Source: Pardosa pseudoannulata (Eukaryota; Arthropoda; Arachnida; Araneae; Lycosidae). From it: a DNA stretch of 64,000 bases. Positions 59,618 through 64,000 of the stretch are shown one piece after another. The DNA lies in NCBI GenBank assembly GCA_032207245.1, contig CM063508.1, positions 92,241,457-92,305,456 on the forward strand, written 5' to 3'. The notes beneath the pieces were generated by a model. That model saw nothing but the letters and a program-made list of their open reading frames with translations, searched no databases and had not been told where the DNA came from. Position 1 is the first letter of the stretch. Every line of letters begins with the position of its first letter. The translations under genes and the position numbers were made by a program.

Positions 59618-59830
59618 TGTGACTTCCAACCAAATAGTCTAATAATTTCATCTCAATAGATGGCGCTGTGTGCGCGTTTTAGAAGTTGAGATAATGTACC
59701 TGTAACTGTTCTGTTGTCAGTCCTTTGTTACGTTGTTGAACTGTTACGTTGAATAAAAAACTTAGAACACGAAAGCGTGGCTCGGACTGGATTACTCCAA
59801 ACTAATAACCTAAAACCCCGATTCATAACA
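59618..59830 (+). repeat. BEL/Pao 5' LTR
   Basis: 213 bp from TGTGACTTCC to TTCATAACA, with TG/CA ends and an AATAAA at about 59754. It is directly followed by a primer-binding-like TTGTGGCGCTCCAACG. The start could be 3 bp earlier (TGTTGTGAC), since the junction is repetitive. It is short for an LTR but acceptable for Pao elements. Confidence 0.72.
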
Positions 59831-59856
59831 TTGTGGCGCTCCAACGTAAAGAAAAC

Positions 59857-61466
59857 ATGGATAAAAACTGTATTATTCAGCGGAAAGTTCTCCGATCGGC
59901 TGTGACGAAAACTATTACCGAGTTGGATACTTCAATCGCAGGTAAAAATATCCAAACAGCATCGCTGGCATTTGCCAAGTTAGAGGAAAAATCAACAAGA
60001 TTGTTTGACAACGATGAAATTGTTTTAAAATATCTTACTTCAAATCCGGATGAAACCAAAGCTGATGGAGATGAAACGAAAAGTAAGTCGTCAAATCTTG
60101 AACAAATTTTGGAACATGAACTTGAAGAATGCGAAAGGTATCGTGATAACTTTATTTCTGCAAAATTACGTTTTCAAGAGTTTGTGAAATCTTGTAAAAA
60201 CATACACCAGTACCTGCAGATCGACTCAGCAAAAATTTACCGAAACTCGAATTGATCGTATTTGACAGTAATCCAAAAAATTGGTTTTCATTTTGGTCAA
60301 TATTTCAGAAACTCGATGAGTATCCTAAAATAGAGGACGACGTGAAATTTGTATATCTAATGCAAACCGCAAAAGGTGAGGCTTTCGATTTCATTAAATC
60401 TTATCAAGATTCTAAAAGTGATTATAAATCTGTCATTAAAAATTTAAAAAACACGTTTTGCAGAGGGTAAAATGCTTATTGAGTTATAGGTACCCGAATT
60501 GTTGAAACTAATTTTAAATCAATCGCAAAACATTAATTTCATTAATTTAGTTGATCAATTAGATACTCAATTGCGTTGTTTAGAAAATTTAGGCGTTACT
60601 AAAGAAAAATACGCATGCATGCTCTATCCCCTATTAGAAGCTTCTATTCCTGAGAATATTTTAATTGCATGGGAAAGAGAAAGAAATTCAATTTCTCGCA
60701 CACGATCGCACACGATCTGGAATTATTAATGCAGTTTCTTCGAAACGAAGTTATAGCTTGTGATCGAATTCGCATTGCTAAGGAATTTAGTACACCAGAT
60801 AAAAATAAAACATCAAAAGTTAAAACAGAAAATGTGCGAGAGTCTATCCCGCCACCTGTCGCGACGGCTTCCGCTTTAGTAGCCCAAACAAGAAGTGATA
60901 ATCGTAAATTTAATGTATTTTGCTTATTTTGCAAAAAGGGCACACATAGAAGTAGCGATTGTTTTACCGCTCAAAAAATGAGTTTAAAAGACAGGAAAGA
61001 TAAAATAATCAAAATGAAAGCGTGTTTGACATGTCTTCGAATTAATTGTCGTGCTGATAAATGCGGAATGAGTGTCCGGTGCGTAGTTTGTTCTAAAAAA
61101 CATTTCCCAATTCTTTGTCCAAATTTATGCAAGGATGAGGAAAAACCTGCTTTGAGCAAAACCGAAACTAATAGTGTTGTCAGCAATAGTTCATCTGGGT
61201 CGACGGATGTTTTGCTCCAAACACTTCAAATTCGAGTATCGGGCCCATCGAAAACAAGAGTGGTTCGTTGTTTATGTGACTCAGCTTCGCAAAGGTCGTA
61301 CATAACACGGGATGTTGCTAAGTATTTGAATTTACAAACTGATCATTCTGAATCTCTAATGCACAGTTTATTTGGCTGTATTGAAACGGAAAAAAGAAAT
61401 CATTCAGCCTTAAAATGTGAACTTCAGAAATTCGAAGGAATTTTTCAAGTGAAGTTGTATTATTAG
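59857..61466 (+). pseudogene. BEL/Pao gag and start of protease, frameshifted
   Basis: Starts at ATG 59857 (M-D-K-N-C-I-I-Q-R-K-V-L-R). A coiled-coil-like region at 59857-60230 is followed by the capsid-like block (F-D-S-N-P-K-N-W-F-S-F-W, about 60255-60460), an open segment from 60490, and the nucleocapsid region with C-L-F-C...H...C, C-L-T-C...C and C-V-V-C...C at about 60925-61125. The protease begins at C-L-C-D-S-A-S-Q-R-S-Y (about 61272). Frame changes lie near the A-run 60231-60235, the T-run near 60456, a TAG at 60487 and the 60690-60715 region, which holds a tandem 10-bp TCGCACACGA. The gene is disabled as assembled. Confidence 0.85.
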
Positions 61467-64000
61467 ACAAAGAAACTATTTGCGGTACAATTCCTAAAAT
61501 TAGTAAATCGGATGTAGAATACTTTTCTAACAACGGGATTTATTTGTCCGATAGTGAAAACGATGTTTCGAACATATCAGTCCTTATTGGCGCTGATTAT
61601 TTAGGGAAATTTTTAACCGGTTCTATGTGTCAACAACCAAATGGTTTAACTGCTGTCCAAACATACCTAGGGTGGGTAGTAATGGGGAAACCAATATCCT
61701 GCAACACTAATTCCACTCATGTTATGCCCATCATATCATTACATAGTGCTAGCTGAATTTGTGACCTTTGGTCATTGAATATTCTTGGTATAAAAGATCC
61801 TGTCGAAAACAAAACAAAGACAGAAATTGATATGGAAACTTTATCCTTTTTTGACAAAACTGTTAAATTTCGTGATGGTAGATACGAAGTAAATCTTCCA
61901 TGGGTTGAAGGCCATCCGGAATTATGTGATTTCCGATATCAGTCAGAGAAACGTCTAAATTCAATGATTTCTAAACTTATCGCTTCCGGAAAATTTGATT
62001 CGTATGACGGAATTTTTAAGGAATGGGAATAAGTGGGGATAATAGAACAAGTGCCTAGTCAAACAAATAGAGAAAATTACTCTGATGTAAAATGCAGGTA
62101 TCTTTCTCACAGAACTGTCTTTAAAGAATCGAGTTTAACAACTAAAATACGACCTGTGTTTGATGCTTCGTCGAAAGATGAAAATTCTGTTTCCCTAAAT
62201 CAGTATTTAGCTACAGGTCCAAATTGTATTGAATTGATTCCTTCCGTTCTAAATAAATTCCATAAAGATAAAAATTGGCGTAATCTCTGATATACTTAAA
62301 GCATTACTCTAAATAAGTGTCTCCAAGTCTTACAGAGATTTTCTTCGCTTTTTATGGTGGGAAGATTTTGAAAAACGCAAAATAAAGATTTTTAGGCATT
62401 GTAGAGTTGTGTTCGGTCTTTCATCAAGTCCATTTTTGCTTATGGCAACAATTTATCACCATTTGGATAAATTAAAGGAAAGCGAGAATGATATAACTGT
62501 GAAATTAAAGGATGCTTTTTACGTTGACAATGTAGTGACAAGCGTCGAAAGCGAATTAGAATTCTTGAACTTTTCAAAAACAGCCTGTCAAATTATGTCT
62601 CAAGCTGGGTTTGAGCTTACGGGTTGGGTTTCTTCTTCACAGGATGAAAAGCAAAATCTAGATTTAAATGAATGTATATATTCTCCTGTTCTTGGTATGT
62701 TATGGTATCCCGATTCAGATACAATTGCGTGTGATGTTAGCAGTATCACAACTGAAATCAACCATAACTCGTGTACAAAACGGCAACTTTTGTCAATAGC
62801 GCAAAAAATATTTGACCCAATTGGTTTTACCGCACCCGTGACGCTCATTCCAAAGCTTCTAATGCAAAGGACGTGGAAAAATGATAGGTTAGGTTGGGAT
62901 CATAAACTGCCATCTGAAATAGTGGAAGAATTTAAAAATTGGCTATCTAGCTTAGGATTTTTGAAATTAATTCAAATTACAGGGTACTTTGCAGGACTAA
63001 TTAATGAATCAACTACTGTAATTCACATGTTTAGTGATGCTAGTGAGACAGCTTTTGCTGCGTGCGTATTTTTGCGAATTGAGTGTGGGAACGAAGTTAA
63101 AGTTAGATTAGTACAAGCAAAATCACGTGTCGCTCCTCTAAAGAAGGATCCCATCACCAAAACCAAAACTGAAATATCTATTCCCAAATTAGAACTTTTA
63201 GCTGCACTGATTGGTACTCGTCTAGTCCAGACTGTCAAAACTTCATTAAACATTTCTTCCATCGAAACATTCTACTGGACAGATTCTAAAGTGGTTCTTT
63301 GTTGGATAAAAAATCCAGGAACTTGGAAGACTTTCGTGAACAATAGGATTCAAGAAATCCACTTACACTCTTCCAAAGAAAAGTGGTGTTATGTGCCATC
63401 TCAAATGAATGCAGCGGACGTTGCATCTCGCGGGTGTAACGCCCAAACTCTCTTCTTTCTTCGTTGGTGGGAGGGTCCCACATGGTTGAAAAATCGAGAC
63501 TCTTGGCCAAACACTCAGAACTCTGATTTCTCCGACGCAGTAGAACTTGCTGAAGTAGAGAAAAAACCTACAGTTACCACAAATCTTTCATTAGGTAATT
63601 CAGAACCTAATTTTTTCCAGTGGACTCAGCGAGTTTCGAAGTTTTCTACAATTGTTCGAATTTTGGCTTATGTGAAGAGATTCATTTCCAACGTTAAATC
63701 AGTTGTACAAGATAAGAATAAATCCTTCTTAAAAGGAAACTTAAGTGAAGAAGAGCTCAACAAATCTGAACTCGAAATAATCCTTTACATACAGAGAGAG
63801 ACCTTTGGAAAAAATCATCGACTCATACCACCGAATTTTATTGTCTACCAGGACTCCAATGGTCTTCTTAGAGTTGAGACAAATTTAGTCTTGACAGATG
63901 ACGGGGATTTTTTTAGACGTCCCATCCTGTTGCCAAACAAACATGAACTTGTTTTCAAGCTCATCAAAGAGACTCATCGGACTTATGGTCATGTAGGTGT
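61467..64000 (+). pseudogene. BEL/Pao pol (protease end, RT, RNase H, integrase start), partial
   Basis: The protease C-terminus (L-I-G-A-D-Y-L-G-K) is at about 61574. The RT N-terminal region has R-P-V-F-D-A-S-S-K at about 62150. The RT core has S-S-P-F-L-L (about 62430) and a F-Y-V-D-N catalytic box (about 62520), where the classical motif is Y-x-D-D. RNase H keeps S-D-A-S (63030), K-L-E-L-L-A-A (63190), W-T-D-S-K (63282) and A-A-D-V-A-S-R-G (63414), the four acidic positions of the family. The integrase zinc-binding start T-H-R-T-Y-G-H-V-G is at the window edge. Lesions are stops at about 61754, 62030 and 62310 and a one-base change in the A-run 62270-62274. From 62313 to 64000 (over 560 codons) the frame is open. 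Confidence 0.86.

Larger units (their letters stand above)
59618..64000 (+). mobile_element. BEL/Pao LTR retrotransposon, 5' portion, runs off window
   Basis: Order on the + strand: 5' LTR, primer-binding region (TTGTGGCGCTCCAACG from 59831), gag with three Cys-rich knuckles, protease, reverse transcriptase, RNase H and the start of the integrase region. The Pao-type wording (G-L-T-A-V-Q-T-Y-L-G-W-V-V protease tail, P-K-L-E-L-L-A-A RNase H) identifies the superfamily. Several frameshifts and stops break gag and the protease/early RT, while everything from 62313 to the window end is open. The 3' LTR lies beyond 64000. Confidence 0.9.

Overview
The window is AT-rich, transposon-laden arthropod nuclear DNA, most likely from a chelicerate and probably a spider. 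Three things point that way: a + strand array of seven-transmembrane gustatory-receptor-like (GR) genes ending in a TY-containing TM7, arthropod-type mobile elements (mariner, Tc1, piggyBac, Merlin, Ty3/Gypsy, BEL/Pao, tRNA-derived SINEs), and long (TA)n tracts. The species call is inference. Nothing suggests bacterial DNA, and I found no rRNA gene, functional tRNA gene or CRISPR array.

The host genes are the GR-like loci, all on the + strand and all readable as one uninterrupted coding segment from Met to TM7. Subfamily A consists of an intact gene at 9222-10355 (377 aa), an intact gene at 24558-25679 (373 aa), a one-frameshift copy at 37074-38193, two C-terminal relics at 22053-22310 and 22586-22807, and three tandem partial 3' copies at 25865-26724. 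Subfamily B consists of a broken copy at 1606-2735 and two intact 376-aa genes at 48510-49640 and 55804-56934. The last two lie in a direct segmental duplication of about 6.9 kb (45400-52343 and 52783-59615), each with its own downstream ~217-bp tandem array.

Layout: 1-1468, 5' flank of the first GR split by a dead mariner; 1606-2735, GR pseudogene; 3240-6000, decayed Ty3/Gypsy; 8284-8485, SINE; 9222-11013, GR gene with a piggyBac-type MITE directly behind it; 13090-17015, LINE tail, a long-TIR MITE carrying a SINE-like insertion, and a complete but broken Tc1 element; 18884-19316, 78-bp tandem array; 22053-26724, GR relics, a 518-bp TA tract, an intact GR and its serially duplicated 3' end; 27536-31940, SINEs and unclassified repeats; 34217-35421, solo LTR with a heat-shock-element/TATA promoter arrangement; 37074-38193, GR with one frameshift; 38830-39540, Tc1 relic; 39830-41455, 164-bp satellite; 43602-44313, LTR-like block; 45108-45500, Merlin relic; 45400-59615, the segmental duplication; 59618-64000, a BEL/Pao element running off the window edge.

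The GR loci would act as chemosensory membrane receptors. The rest records tandem gene duplication, 3'-end duplication, decay and transposon insertion within one receptor cluster. No previously undescribed multi-gene system is evident. The most unusual items are the serial 3'-end duplications of a receptor gene and the heat-shock-like promoter inside a solo LTR.
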